Shown: positions 49,308 through 59,900 of the stretch, one piece after another
Position numbering within the stretch: position 1 is the first letter of the stretch
Layout of the letters: every line of letters starts with the position of its first letter
Assembly: GCF_015277815.1 (NCBI RefSeq)
Contig: NZ_CP063813.1
Span: 2,976,001 to 3,040,000 of the forward strand
Direction: 5' to 3'
DNA length: 64,000 nucleotides
DNA from: Microbacterium atlanticum
Lineage (GTDB): Bacteria > Actinomycetota > Actinomycetes > Actinomycetales > Microbacteriaceae
Program-made: the position numbers and the translations under genes
The notes under the pieces: model-generated
The model's input: the letters and a program-made list of their open reading frames with translations, nothing else
What the model was told of the DNA's origin: nothing
Database searches by the model: none

Positions 49308-51404
49308 ATGAGCCTCCCCTTCGAGAGCGCGTACCGTCACGGATTCGCCCGCATCGCAGCGTGCACGATCCCGATCTCGATCGCCGATCCGGTCGCGAAC
49401 GCCGACGCGGTGCTGGCATCGGCGCGGGAGTGCGACGCCGAGGGGGTCGCGGTCGCAGTCTTCCCCGAGCTGTGCCTGACCGGCTACAGCATCGAGGACC
49501 TCGTCATGCAGGACGCCGTGCTCGACGGCGTGGCGGCGGCGGTCGAGCGGCTGGTGGCGGCATCCGTCGATCTGCTTCCGGTGATCGTGGTCGGCGCGCC
49601 GCTGCGCCACCGCAACCGCCTCTACAACTGCGCCGTCGTGATCCACCGCGGCGAGCTGCTGGGCGTCGCCCCCAAGTCGTATCTGCCGACCTACCGCGAG
49701 TTCTACGAGCGGCGCTGGTACGCGCCCGGCGACGACCAGGCCGGGCAGGACATCCGCGTCGGCGCCCTGGAGGCGCCGTTCGGCCCCGACCTGCTGTTCG
49801 AGGCGCTCGACATCCCCGGCCTGGTGGTGCACGTCGAGGTCTGCGAGGACGTCTGGGTGCCCATCCCGCCGTCGTCGGCCGCCGCGCTGGCGGGCGCCAC
49901 GGTGCTGCTGAACCTCAGCGGCAGCCCCATCACGATCGCCCGCGCCGAGGACCGCAAGGACCTCTGCAAGTCGCAGTCGCTGCGCTGCCTCGCCGCGTAC
50001 GCGTACGCGGCCGCCGGGCAGGGGGAGTCCACGAACGACCTGTCGTGGGACGGTCAGACCATGATCTACGAGGGCGGCAACCTGCTCGCCGAGACCGAGC
50101 GCTTCCCCGACGGGCCGCGCCGCTCGGTCGCCGACGTCGATCTCGACCGCCTCCGTCAGGACCGCCTGCGCCAGGGCACGTTCGACGACAACCGGCGGAC
50201 CTGGACGGATGCCTCGACCGGCGCGGGTGCGAACGCCTTCCGCATCGTGCACTTCGAGCTCGATCCGCCGCCGACCGGCATCGGGCTGCGCCGCGTGCTC
50301 GACCGCTTCCCGTTCGTGCCGGACGACCCCGAGCGCCTCGCCCTGGACTGCTACGAGGCGTTCAACATCCAGGTGTCCGGACTCGTCCAGCGCATGCGGG
50401 CGATCGGCGGCCCGAAGCCCGTCATCGGCGTGAGCGGGGGCCTCGACTCGACGCACGCGCTGCTGGTGGTGGCGCGCGCCATGGACGTCATGGGCCGCCC
50501 GCGCACCGACATCCTCGCGTACACCATGCCCGGCTTCGCCACGAGCGAGCACACCAAGTCCAACGCCATCGCCCTCGCCGAGGCGGTGGGGGCGTCGATC
50601 GAGACGATCGACATCCGTCCGCTCGCGCTGGAGATGCTCGAGCGCCTCGACCATCCGTTCGCCGACGGCGAACCGGTGCACGACATCACCTTCGAGAACG
50701 TGCAGGCGGGTCTGCGCACCGACTACCTCTTCCGCCTGGCGAATCACCACGGCGGCATGGTGATCGGCACGTCCGACTTGTCGGAGCTCGCCCTCGGCTG
50801 GGCCACGTACGGCGTGGGCGACCACATGAGTCACTACGCCGTCAACGCGGGCGTGCCGAAGACCCTGATCCAGCACGTCATCCGGTGGGTGATCTCGCAC
50901 CGCGGCGACGAGGGAGGCTCGGCCGATCTCAGCGACCGCGCGCGCGAGGTGCTGCAGTCGGTCCTCGACACCGAGATCTCGCCCGAGCTGGTCCCGGCCG
51001 GGCAGGACGGCAGGATGCAGTCGACCGAGGACCGCATCGGCCCGTACGCCCTCCACGACTTCGCGCTGTACCACGTGCTGCGGTTCGGATTCCGGCCGTC
51101 GAAGATCGCGTTCCTCGCCGCCGCGGCGTGGGGCGACAAGGATGCCGGCGCATGGCCGCCCGGGTTCCCCGACGAGGACCGGTATGCGTACGACCTCCCC
51201 ACCGTCGTGAAGTGGCTGCAGGTCTTCCTCAAGCGTTATTTCGCCTTCGCGCAGTTCAAGCGGTCGGCGATCCCGAACGGGCCCAAGGTCTCGCCGGCGG
51301 GGTCGCTGTCGCCGCGAGGCGACTGGCGCGCCCCGTCCGACGGCAACGCCCGGGCATGGCTGGAGGAGCTGAAGTCGGCGCTCCCCGAGCTCGTCCAGGA
51401 GTGA
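49308..51404 (+). CDS. nadE: NadE, glutamine-dependent NAD+ synthetase
   Basis: A 698-residue two-domain enzyme. The nitrilase-type glutaminase triad is Glu in FPELCLTGYS (about 50), Lys in PKSYLPTYREFYE (about 122) and Cys in VEVCEDVW (about 178). The synthetase domain has the ATP P-loop GVSGGLDSTHALLV (about 375) and TSDLSELALGW. It turns deamido-NAD into NAD+. ATG six bases after CAGACT (49296-49301). Confidence 0.97.
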   Translation: MSLPFESAYRHGFARIAACTIPISIADPVANADAVLASARECDAEGVAVAVFPELCLTGYSIEDLVMQDAVLDGVAAAVERLVAASVDLLPVIVVGAPLRHRNRLYNCAVVIHRGELLGVAPKSYLPTYREFYERRWYAPGDDQAGQDIRVGALEAPFGPDLLFEALDIPGLVVHVEVCEDVWVPIPPSSAAALAGATVLLNLSGSPITIARAEDRKDLCKSQSLRCLAAYAYAAAGQGESTNDLSWDGQTMIYEGGNLLAETERFPDGPRRSVADVDLDRLRQDRLRQGTFDDNRRTWTDASTGAGANAFRIVHFELDPPPTGIGLRRVLDRFPFVPDDPERLALDCYEAFNIQVSGLVQRMRAIGGPKPVIGVSGGLDSTHALLVVARAMDVMGRPRTDILAYTMPGFATSEHTKSNAIALAEAVGASIETIDIRPLALEMLERLDHPFADGEPVHDITFENVQAGLRTDYLFRLANHHGGMVIGTSDLSELALGWATYGVGDHMSHYAVNAGVPKTLIQHVIRWVISHRGDEGGSADLSDRAREVLQSVLDTEISPELVPAGQDGRMQSTEDRIGPYALHDFALYHVLRFGFRPSKIAFLAAAAWGDKDAGAWPPGFPDEDRYAYDLPTVVKWLQVFLKRYFAFAQFKRSAIPNGPKVSPAGSLSPRGDWRAPSDGNARAWLEELKSALPELVQE

Positions 51405-51413
51405 CGGCGGGGG

Positions 51414-51995
51414 TCAGGCCGCCGGAGCCGGGGCGTGGGCGAGGGTGATGATCCAGCTGTCCCGGGAGAGATCGACCAGCTGGTAGGACACCTTGCGGTC
51501 GGGGATCCAGCCCTTCGTCAGCGGGCTGTCGAGGCGCACGTGGTCGGCCGCCACGCGGGCGCCCCGGCCGTCGGCGTCGCGGACCGCCTGGACCCGCGTC
51601 CAGTGCGCGAGGAGCCGGCGCAGGTCGGTCTCCTCCAGCAGGTGCGAGTGCCGCTTCATGAGATTCAGCTCCGCGTCGTCGGGGTGCGCGTCGCGCAGGT
51701 CGAGCCCCAGTGACGTGCCCGCCTCGCTGACGGCCACCACCGTGGCCGCGCGGAAGCTCACGTTCCGGATCTTGAGCGGCACCTCGGCGCCGTCGACCTC
51801 CGCGAAGAGCTGCGTGTGGAAGCCGAAGGTGCGCGGAGCCTCGCGCTCGACGCGCACCCGCTCAGGCTCGACGCCGAGGCGCGCGGCGACGATCTCCTTC
51901 GCGAGCAGGCGCTTGCGGTCGTGCTCGGGCAGCTTCGGGTCCCAGCCGAGCCGCGCCGTGATCCCTGCCGGAGTCTCCAGAAGCACCGATTCCAT
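51414..51995 (-). CDS. Divergent phosphopantetheinyl-transferase-like protein
   Basis: A 193-residue protein. SEAGTSLGLDLRDAHPDD (about 100-115) resembles the GVDLE core with its first magnesium aspartate, and LLAHWTRVQAVRDADGRGARV sits where PPTases have W-x-x-KEA-x-x-K-x-x-G. The KE pair is replaced by VQ, so the catalytic Glu and Lys appear lost. It may be a non-catalytic relative or bind CoA in another way. An ATG was chosen; a GTG two codons upstream is also possible. Alone, convergent with nadE. Low certainty on family. Confidence 0.55.
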   Translation of the reverse strand: MESVLLETPAGITARLGWDPKLPEHDRKRLLAKEIVAARLGVEPERVRVEREAPRTFGFHTQLFAEVDGAEVPLKIRNVSFRAATVVAVSEAGTSLGLDLRDAHPDDAELNLMKRHSHLLEETDLRRLLAHWTRVQAVRDADGRGARVAADHVRLDSPLTKGWIPDRKVSYQLVDLSRDSWIITLAHAPAPAA

Positions 51996-52182
51996 GACCA
52001 CACCCCGTCTCCGCGGCCCGTCCGCACCTCCATCCTGGCCACGCACCGGCCGGGTGGCCAGACCGCCACGCGCAGGGAGCGCGCCGCACGTCAACCCCCC
52101 TGGCGCCAGCACCCACGGCACCGGAGGATGACAGCGTGGGCGAGCAGGCGGCAGATCCCGGGGGTGACGGCGGGCAGGGCGC

Positions 52183-53667
52183 ATGGACGGATTCGCGGCG
52201 GTCGACTTCGAGTTCGCGCGGCAGGTGCTCCAGCGGGGCATCGCCGCCCTCTTCGTCGTCGCCTTCGTCTCGACGCTGAACCAGTTCCGGCCGCTGCTCG
52301 GGGAGCGCGGGCTGCTTCCCGCGCCCGCGCTGCTGGACTGGGCGCGGACCTCCTCGCGGGGTCGGCGGCTCCTGCGCCCCACCCTGTTCCGCTTCGTCCG
52401 CTACACCGACCGCCGGCTCGTGGCGCTGTGCGCAGCGGGCATCGGCGTTGCGGCGGCACTCGTGGCCGGCATCCCGCAGCTCGGACCGCCGTGGCTGCCG
52501 ATGGCGTGCTTCCTCCTGCTGTGGCTCGGGTACATGTCGGTCACCAGCATCGGCCAGACCTTCTACGGCTTCGGGTGGGAGATGCTGCTGCTCGAGGCGG
52601 GCTTCCTCGCCGCGTTCCTCGGGTCGGACGACCAGCCGCCGCCCACCATCATCATCGTCCTGTTCTGGTGGCTGGTGTTCCGTCTGGAGTTCGGCGCGGG
52701 CATGATCAAGATCCGCGGCGGCCGGGAATGGCGCGACCTCACTGCGCTGATGTACCACCACGAGACGCAGCCGATGCCCGGTCCGCTCAGCCGCCAGGCG
52801 CACCTGCTGCCGCGCTGGTTCCACCGGGGCGAGGTGCTCGGGAACCACTTCGCGCAGCTCGTCGTGCCGTGGCTCCTGTTCGCGCCGGTGCTCGGCCTCA
52901 TCGCTCCCGGCCCGGTGCCGGCCGTCGTCGGCGCGGCGGCGGCAGCCGTCGTCATCGCCACCCAGGCGTGGCTCGTCGTCACCGGCAACTTCGCGTGGCT
53001 GAACTGGATGACGATCGTGCTGGCATTCTCGGCCGTCGGGATCCCCGGGATCGGCGCGGAGCCCCGGCCCGCGGCCGCCGGATCTGGATGGATCGTCGAC
53101 GGGATGCCGCTTGTCTGGGTGGTCGTCACCAGCGCGGTCGGGGCTCTGTACCTCGTGCTCAGCTGGTGGCCGCTCAAGAACCTGTTCGCGCATCGCCAGC
53201 TCATGAACGCCTCGTTCAACCGCTGGCAGCTGGCGAATGCCTATGGAGCGTTCGGGACGGTGACCAAGGAGCGGATCGAGATCGTCGTCGAGGGGACGAT
53301 GGACGACGATCCGGATGCCGCCACCTGGCACGAGTACGGATTCAAGGGCAAGCCCGGTGACGTCCGCCGGGTGCCCCGGCAGTTCGCGCCGTACCACCTG
53401 CGCCTGGACTGGCTGATGTGGTTCCTCCCGCTCGGGCGGTCGCTGGAGGACTGGTTCACCGCCTTCCTGGTGCGGCTGCTGGAGGCGGATGCCCCCACCC
53501 TGCGCCTGCTGGCCCACGACCCGTTCGCGGGCGCACGGCCGCGGTGGGTGCGGGCGGTGTCGTACCGCTACCGCTTCACCGACCGGGCCGAGTTCCGGCG
53601 GACCCGGGCCCGGTGGACGCGCGACCGCCGGCGGCCCGTTCTCGGGCCGGTGTCGCTGCGGCGCTGA
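52183..53667 (+). CDS. Lipase maturation factor (LMF1-like) membrane protein
   Basis: A 494-residue protein with about eight membrane helices, then a soluble C-terminal domain. FYGFGWEMLLLEAGFLAAFLG, FRLEFGAGMIKIRGGREWRDLTALMYHHETQPMP and NFAWLNWMTIVL, and later APYHLRLDWLMWFLP, are characteristic of the LMF family, known from animals where it matures lipoprotein lipase in the ER. Bacterial role unknown, likely extracytoplasmic. Start: ATG, no strong ribosome site. Confidence 0.9.
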   Translation: MDGFAAVDFEFARQVLQRGIAALFVVAFVSTLNQFRPLLGERGLLPAPALLDWARTSSRGRRLLRPTLFRFVRYTDRRLVALCAAGIGVAAALVAGIPQLGPPWLPMACFLLLWLGYMSVTSIGQTFYGFGWEMLLLEAGFLAAFLGSDDQPPPTIIIVLFWWLVFRLEFGAGMIKIRGGREWRDLTALMYHHETQPMPGPLSRQAHLLPRWFHRGEVLGNHFAQLVVPWLLFAPVLGLIAPGPVPAVVGAAAAAVVIATQAWLVVTGNFAWLNWMTIVLAFSAVGIPGIGAEPRPAAAGSGWIVDGMPLVWVVVTSAVGALYLVLSWWPLKNLFAHRQLMNASFNRWQLANAYGAFGTVTKERIEIVVEGTMDDDPDAATWHEYGFKGKPGDVRRVPRQFAPYHLRLDWLMWFLPLGRSLEDWFTAFLVRLLEADAPTLRLLAHDPFAGARPRWVRAVSYRYRFTDRAEFRRTRARWTRDRRRPVLGPVSLRR

Positions 53668-53692
53668 CCGGCTCGCCGCCGGCGTCCCGGTC

Positions 53693-55228
53693 TCACGGCA
53701 TCTGCTCTCCGCCGGCGGCGGCCCCGTCGGCGGCCCGGTTGCGGCGCGCGGTCAGATCGATGATCGAGATGAGGAACGCGATGCCGAGGAAGACGCCGAC
53801 CGAGAGCATCCCGAACGCGTACGCGTCGTGGTACACCACGATGTCGTCGTGGGTGCCGGATTCGCGGTAGATCGCCGCGTAGAACAGCGACAGCCCCACC
53901 GCGGTTCCCACCGCGGCGCCGATGCGCTGCCCGAGCTGGCCGACGGAGCCGGCGAGGCCGCCCTGCTTGACCGGGATGTCGGCCAGGGTGAGCGCCTGGT
54001 TGGGGGCGATGACGAGGCCGCCCCCGGCGCCGCCGACCGTCATCATCGCCGCGGCGAGGTACGGCGTCCAGGCAGGGGCGCTGTACAGCGCGATGAGGAC
54101 GAGGCCCCCTGCGCACACCAGCACGCCCACGAGGCCCCACACCACGACCACCCGGCCGTGGCGGCTCACAAGGTTGCCGCCGATCCACGAGGATGCCGCG
54201 CTCGCGAGCGCGAAGCCGATCGACACCATCCCCGCGAACACCGGTTCGAGCCCGAGCCCGATCTGCAGGAACAGCGTCGTGAGCAGGAAGAGCGCGGGCA
54301 GGGCGGTGAAGTACGCGGTCTGCAGCAGCGTGCCGTTGCGATACGACGAGATGCGGAAGAGGCCGAGCGGGATGAGCGGGTTGCGGCCGCGCGCCGCGTA
54401 GCGGCGCTCCCACGCGATGAAGGCCGATGCGAACAGCGCGAAGGCGACCAGCAGCCACCACCGGGCCGGGTTGTCGGTCGGCGCGCCGGTCGTGAACAGG
54501 AACGGCCACATCAGCGAGACGATGCCGGCGCCGAAGAGCAGCACCCCGACCGGGTCGAGCTGCACCGGACGCTGCGAGCGCGTGCGCGTCTCGGGAAGCA
54601 GCCACAGCGCGAGGCCGATCGCGATGAGGCACAGCGGCACGTTCATCCAGAAGATCAGCCGCCAGCCGTCCGTCGGACCGCCCAGCGCGATGAGCAGGCC
54701 GCCGAGCGTCGGCCCGAACGCGGTGGCGAGGCCGATCGTGGCTCCGAACAGCCCGAACGCGCGGGCCCGTTCCTTGCCCTGGAACAGCTCCTGCGCCATG
54801 CCGAGCACCTGGGGCATCTGGATGCCGGCCGCCACGCCCTGCAGCAGCCGGGCGATCAGCAGCACCTCGGCGGTGGGCGCGAGGGCGCACAGCACGCTGG
54901 TGACGGTGTACAGCGAGAGCCCCACCACGAAGAGCGTCCGGCGCGAGCGCTGATCACCGAGTCGTCCCATGGGGACGAGCACCAGGCCGAAGGTCAGCAC
55001 GAAGCCCGACACGATGAGCTGCAGCTCGGTCGACCCCGCGTCCAGCACCTCCCCGATGGACGGCAGCGCGACGTTGACCTTCGTCATGTCGAGGATCGTG
55101 ATCGCCGCGACGGAGACGCACACCCAGAACGCCCGCCAGCGGGCGCCGGCCGAGAGCGGGATGACCGCCGTGTGAGCGGGCACGGTGCGCGCCGTGCGCG
55201 AGGGGGTCTGCGGCGGCGTCTCGGGCAT
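53693..55228 (-). CDS. MFS exporter, DHA2 (14-helix) type
   Basis: A 511-residue drug/proton antiporter with 14 helices. Motif A GRLGDQRSRRTLF (about 88), motif C-like GLATAFGPTLGGLL (about 166), and DHA2-type first-helix aspartate in ITILDMTKVNVALP. ATG seven bases after TAACCT on the minus strand. No regulator is adjacent. Substrate unknown. Confidence 0.92.
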   Translation of the reverse strand: MPETPPQTPSRTARTVPAHTAVIPLSAGARWRAFWVCVSVAAITILDMTKVNVALPSIGEVLDAGSTELQLIVSGFVLTFGLVLVPMGRLGDQRSRRTLFVVGLSLYTVTSVLCALAPTAEVLLIARLLQGVAAGIQMPQVLGMAQELFQGKERARAFGLFGATIGLATAFGPTLGGLLIALGGPTDGWRLIFWMNVPLCLIAIGLALWLLPETRTRSQRPVQLDPVGVLLFGAGIVSLMWPFLFTTGAPTDNPARWWLLVAFALFASAFIAWERRYAARGRNPLIPLGLFRISSYRNGTLLQTAYFTALPALFLLTTLFLQIGLGLEPVFAGMVSIGFALASAASSWIGGNLVSRHGRVVVVWGLVGVLVCAGGLVLIALYSAPAWTPYLAAAMMTVGGAGGGLVIAPNQALTLADIPVKQGGLAGSVGQLGQRIGAAVGTAVGLSLFYAAIYRESGTHDDIVVYHDAYAFGMLSVGVFLGIAFLISIIDLTARRNRAADGAAAGGEQMP

Positions 55229-55293
55229 CGTGCCCAGGTTAGTCCCGTCCCGCCGTGGTGCGGGCCGGCCAGGGGCCGGGAGATGATGGAGGC

Positions 55294-55851
55294 GTGAGAC
55301 TCCTCGTCGCCGCCCTCGCCTCCGAACTCGTCGCCTTCCCCGAGGATCTCCCCGGGTTCGACCGGCTCGTCACGGGTCCCGGCAAGCTGCAGGCCACCTA
55401 CGCCCTGACGCGCGCGCTGGACGCCGGCACCTACGATGAGGTCGTGGTGGTCGGCACCGCCGGCGCGATCGACGCGCGGCTGGAGGCATCCGTCTACGAG
55501 ATCGCCGCGGCGCTGCAGCACGACGTCACCGACATCGACGGCATCGTCGGCCAGCACGTGTCGCTGCCGCCCCTGGTGGAGCTCGACACCGACGGGGTCA
55601 CCATCGCCACCGGCGACCACTTCGTGGACGACGCGGAGGCGGTCGAGGTGATCCGCCCGCTGGGCGCGGGCCTGGTCGACATGGAGACCTACGCCTACAT
55701 CTGGGTCGCGCAGCGGTTCGGTGTGCCGATCCGGGTGCTCAAGGCGGTGTCCGATCGCGCGCAGGACGGTGCCATCACCGACTGGCACGCCGCGGTCGCC
55801 GCGTGCAGCCGCCAGCTCCGCGATCGCATCCGCGCCGACTACGGCGTCTGA
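55294..55851 (+). CDS. Purine-nucleosidase/phosphorylase-fold protein (MTAN-like)
   Basis: A 185-residue PNP_UDP_1 protein: LLVAALASELVAFP, LVTGPGKLQATYALTRAL, VVVGTAGAID, and the purine/ribose site GLVDMETYAYIWVAQRFGVPIRVLKAVSDRAQDGA. The DMET segment with catalytic Asp in SDRAQD suggests a methylthioadenosine/S-adenosylhomocysteine nucleosidase-like activity, completing the methyl cycle with metH. Shorter than typical MTAN (about 230). GTG six bases after GATGAT. Confidence 0.8.
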   Translation: MRLLVAALASELVAFPEDLPGFDRLVTGPGKLQATYALTRALDAGTYDEVVVVGTAGAIDARLEASVYEIAAALQHDVTDIDGIVGQHVSLPPLVELDTDGVTIATGDHFVDDAEAVEVIRPLGAGLVDMETYAYIWVAQRFGVPIRVLKAVSDRAQDGAITDWHAAVAACSRQLRDRIRADYGV

Positions 55852-55905
55852 GCCGCCCTGCACGCAGCACAGACGCCGAGCCGGAGCCCGCGGCGCTCGC
55901 GGAAC

Positions 55906-56757
55906 CTACGGCACCACCCACTGCGTCTTCGGCCACGTGATCGAGGACAGGGTCGCCTGGCCCGACAGCGAGGGGTGGAAGTAGTCGCGGGTCGAGACGT
56001 CCGAGCGCGCGAACGCGTAGCCTGCCACGGTCATCCCGTCGAAGCGGCACTTGACCGTCGCCGCGCAGGCTTCCGAGAGCGCCGCGTTGTACTCGTTCAC
56101 CCGCTGCTGGACGGCGGCGCGGCGCTGCACGTCCGCCGCTGCGGTGCTGCTGGGGTTCGCCAGCATCGACTGGCACGTCTGCAGCAGGCTCCACGCCAGC
56201 CGCGCCGACAGACTCGTCCGGTTCAGCTCGTACAGCCGCTGCAGGCTCGGGATGCTGGCGACGAAGATCTCGGGCGAGCCGGGGCTCGCCGCGAGGGCCG
56301 TGAGGGCCGCCGTCACGTTCGCCTTGAAGGTGGCGGTAGGCGTCATGGCGCCGACGGTGCGCGTGCACGCGTCGTTCGCACCGATCTCGATCGTCACGTA
56401 CTGGACCGATTGCACGGCCGCGGCGTCGGCCTGCCCTTTGAGCGCGAACGAGGTGGCACCGGCCTTGGCGAAGTTGAAGGCGGCGAGCCCGGTCGCGCCG
56501 AGGGCGCGGAGCCGCAGGAAGTGCGAGTTCACGGTGGTGCTCGATCCGGTCGCCCAGCTGTTCGCCGGGCACGACGTGAGGCTGGAGCAGGTCATCGCGG
56601 CCTGGGTGATCGAGTCGCCCAGCGCCGCCATGCGGACGATCTGAGCCGGTGGCGGGGCGGCGCTCGCGGCCGAGGCCGAGACGAGCGAGCCGGTGAGCAG
56701 GACTGCGGTTGCCGCGATCGCGGCGAGGGCGCGGCGCGCCCGGATGCGAGAAGGCAT
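55906..56757 (-). CDS. Secreted SGNH/GDSL hydrolase
   Basis: A 283-residue secreted esterase. Signal peptide of about 33 residues ending ASAASAA. Catalytic Ser in AALGDSITQA (about 49), Gly/Asn blocks NFAKAGATS and EIGANDAC (about 112), and the DxxH in RDYFHPSLSG (about 265). Cysteine pairs fit the actinobacterial lipase/esterase class of SGNH enzymes. Strong ribosome site GGAGGAATC before ATG. Substrate likely extracellular ester; not defined. Confidence 0.92.
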   Translation of the reverse strand: MPSRIRARRALAAIAATAVLLTGSLVSASAASAAPPPAQIVRMAALGDSITQAAMTCSSLTSCPANSWATGSSTTVNSHFLRLRALGATGLAAFNFAKAGATSFALKGQADAAAVQSVQYVTIEIGANDACTRTVGAMTPTATFKANVTAALTALAASPGSPEIFVASIPSLQRLYELNRTSLSARLAWSLLQTCQSMLANPSSTAAADVQRRAAVQQRVNEYNAALSEACAATVKCRFDGMTVAGYAFARSDVSTRDYFHPSLSGQATLSSITWPKTQWVVP

Positions 56758-56930
56758 GATTCCTCCGTACGTCGGCGTGACGGATGGGCGCGGCGCGCTG
56801 CCGCGGCCGGACGGAGCCGGCGGTCGAGCCGGGATCGCGGATCCCCCCAGGAATCCCATGTCGGGTGACACGATCTGCCGCGAACGATACACCCGCGGCG
56901 CGGAACGCGACAGAGGCCGCTGCCGCGGGA

Positions 56931-59900
56931 TCAGGCGGGTGCGACGACGGCCTGCGCGATGACGCTCGGCCCTTCGCGCGTCACCTCGACCGCCAGCTGC
57001 GCGGGCAGCTGCTCCTTCATCGCGGCGACGTGGCTGATGATCCCGACGGTCCGACCGCCCTGCCGCAGCTCGTCGAGGGTGCTCATGGCGAGTTCCAGCG
57101 TCTCCTCGTCGAGCGACCCGAACCCCTCGTCCACGAACAGCGTGTCGAGGCGGATGCCGCCGGCTCGCGCGGTCACCACCTCCGCGAGTCCGAGCGCCAG
57201 GGCGAGGGAGGCCAGGAACGTCTCGCCGCCGGACAACGACTGCGCGGGGCGCGCCTGCCCGGTGAAGGCGTCCATCACGTCCAGGCCGAGCCCGGAGGCG
57301 GCGCCTCGCGCGGCCCGCGCATCGGTGTGCTGCAGGCGGTAGCGCCCCGACGACATGTCGGCGAGGCGGATGTTGGCGGCGGCGACGATCTCCTCCAGCT
57401 CGGCGGCGAGGACGAACGTCTCGAGATCCATCTTCATGGTGTTGGGGGCGCGTCCGGCGACGGTGTCGGCCAGACGCGTGATGGCCTCGGCATCGGCGAT
57501 CCTGGCGGCGACGCCCGCGTACGCTTCGTCGATCTGCAATGCGAGGTCGCGCAGCGCCTCGACGAGCGTCTGCGCGTCACGCTCCGCCCGCAGCGCCGCC
57601 GTGCGAGCGGCATCCGCGGCATCGAGGGCCGCCTTCGCGGCGGCGGTGTCGACGGGCTGGTCGGGGGCGCCGGCGAGCTCCAGCTCGAGGTCGAGCAGGC
57701 GGGCCCGCGTGGCGGCGAGCTGCGCGTCGTGGGTGGCGATGCCCTCCGCGAGCGCTTCCGCCTCGCGCGGCTCGAGCAGCGCCCGGATGACGTCGTCCGC
57801 GTCGGCGAACGCGGACGCGCGCACCCTGGCGTCGGCGTCGGCGCGGCTCTCGGCGGCGGCCGCCGCCGCGCGGGCGTCGTCGGCGCGCGCATCGTGCGCG
57901 CGCCGGGCGGCATCGCGGACACGCCTGGCCTGGGCGACGCGGTCGGCCACGCTGGGGTGGTGACCGCGCGCGGCGTCGACGGCGGCCCTGATCCCCTCGA
58001 CCGTCGCGGCGAGACCGGCCGATCGCGTCCGCGCGGTGGTGAGGAGATCGGCAAGTGCCGCACGGGACGCCTCGGCGTCGGCGTCGAGTGCCGCGAGCTG
58101 CGCGTGCTGCGTCGCGAGCTCGTCGCGGCGCTCTGCTGCCGCGTCGGCCGCGGCGAGCTGGTCGGCGGCCTCGCGCAGTGCCTCTCGCAATGCGTCCGCG
58201 CCCTCGCCGCCGGCGCGGGCGGCGGCGTCGCCGTGGCGCTCGCGCGCCGCGCGCGCGGCCTCCGCCGCGGTGCGCTCCCGCGCGAGGGCTGCGTCGCGGG
58301 CGGCTTCGGCGGCCCCGACGACCTCGTCGGTCACCGGCTCATCGGCGGGCCCGGCGGGCGCTGGGTGCGAGGTCGCGCCGCACACGGCGCACGGCTCGCC
58401 GTCGACAAGGGCCGAGGCGAGCTCGCCGGCGTAGCCGTCCAGGCGTCGCTGCAGCAGCGCGGCGAGGCGGGATCCGACCGCGGCGACCGCGGCGGCTGCG
58501 TCACGGTGGTCGACCTCGGCGTCGCGGCGGGCGTCGGCGAGCTGTTCGGCCTCCTCTGCCGCGCTCAGGCGGGCGGCGAGATCGTCGTGACGCACCCGAG
58601 CGGCATCGCGCCCGGCGGCGCTCTCGCGCAAGGGCGCGAGCTCGCCCTCGAGGCGGGTGAGCTCGGCGGGGACCTGCGCGCGCTGGGCGTCGAGGGCGGC
58701 GATGTCGGCCGCGAGCCGCGAGCACTCCGCCTCGGCCTCGGTCAGCCGCGCCTCGGCATCGGCGAGCGCGGACTCCTGCTCGATCGCCGCCGTCCACACG
58801 GCGAGCTCGCCGGTGAGGCGCTCGACGACGACCGACAGGTCGGCGGAGGCGTCCTCGCCGCCTGCTTCGGCTGCGAGCTCCCAGGCGGCGGCCGCCTCGG
58901 CCGCCGCCGTCCGAGCCTCGGCCGCCGCGCGATCGGCCCGGCTGGCGGCCTCCAGCGGCGCACGGAGCGCCTCGGCCGACCGCGCGCGCTCGAGCCGTTC
59001 CCGATCGGAGGCGACCAGGCTGCGGGCCGTCTCGAGCGCGGTGAGTCGTTCGCGGGCACGTGCGAGCTCGGCCTGCGCCCTCGACAGCGCGACGAGCTCG
59101 GCGTGTGCGGCGTCGGCGGCGGCACGGGCCTCATCGGCGGCCACACGCTCTCTGGTGAGGGTGTCGAGGCGGTACGCCGCGCGCTGCTGCCCCAGCTCGA
59201 CCGCCGCGCGGCGGGTGGCGAGGTCGGGCGGCGGCGCGTCGTCCCCGCGACTGCCGGCGGGGTCATCGCCGTCCGCGGCTGCGGCGGCCACGAGCCGCTC
59301 GGCCTGGCCGAGCAGCGTCCGCGCGCGCTCGCCGAGCGCCTCGAGCTCGCCCTGCGCGGCCTTGCTGCGATCGGCGAGCTCGCGCGCATAATCCTCGTAG
59401 CGCCGGGAGCCGAAGAGCGCGCGCAGCAGCGACTGACGCTCCGACCCCGCGGCGAGGAGGAACCGGGAGAAGCGGTTCTGGGCGAGGAGGATCACCTGCT
59501 GGAACTGCTGCGCGCTGAGGCCGAGCACCTCGTCGAGCAGCAGGCCGACGTCACGCGGGCGGGCTGCGCGTCCGGCCCACGCGCCGTCGACGAGCTCTTC
59601 GAGCTCGGCCCGGGTGGGCTCGGCGGTCAGGCCCCCGCCGCGGCGCGCGGGCCGCTGGTACTCCGGAGCCCGGGTCACCCGCCACCGTCGGTCGCCGACC
59701 GTGAACTCGAGCCGCACCTCAGTGGGATCGTCGGGAGAGCAGTGGTCGCTGCGCAGGCGCTTGTCGCCGGAGTCGTAGCGCGGCACGCTGCCGTAGAGGG
59801 CGAAGCAGACGCCGTCGAGGATGCTCGACTTGCCGGCGCCCGTCCGCCCCGTGATGAGGAAGATGCCCTCTCGCTCGAAGGCGTCGAAGTCGACCGTCTG

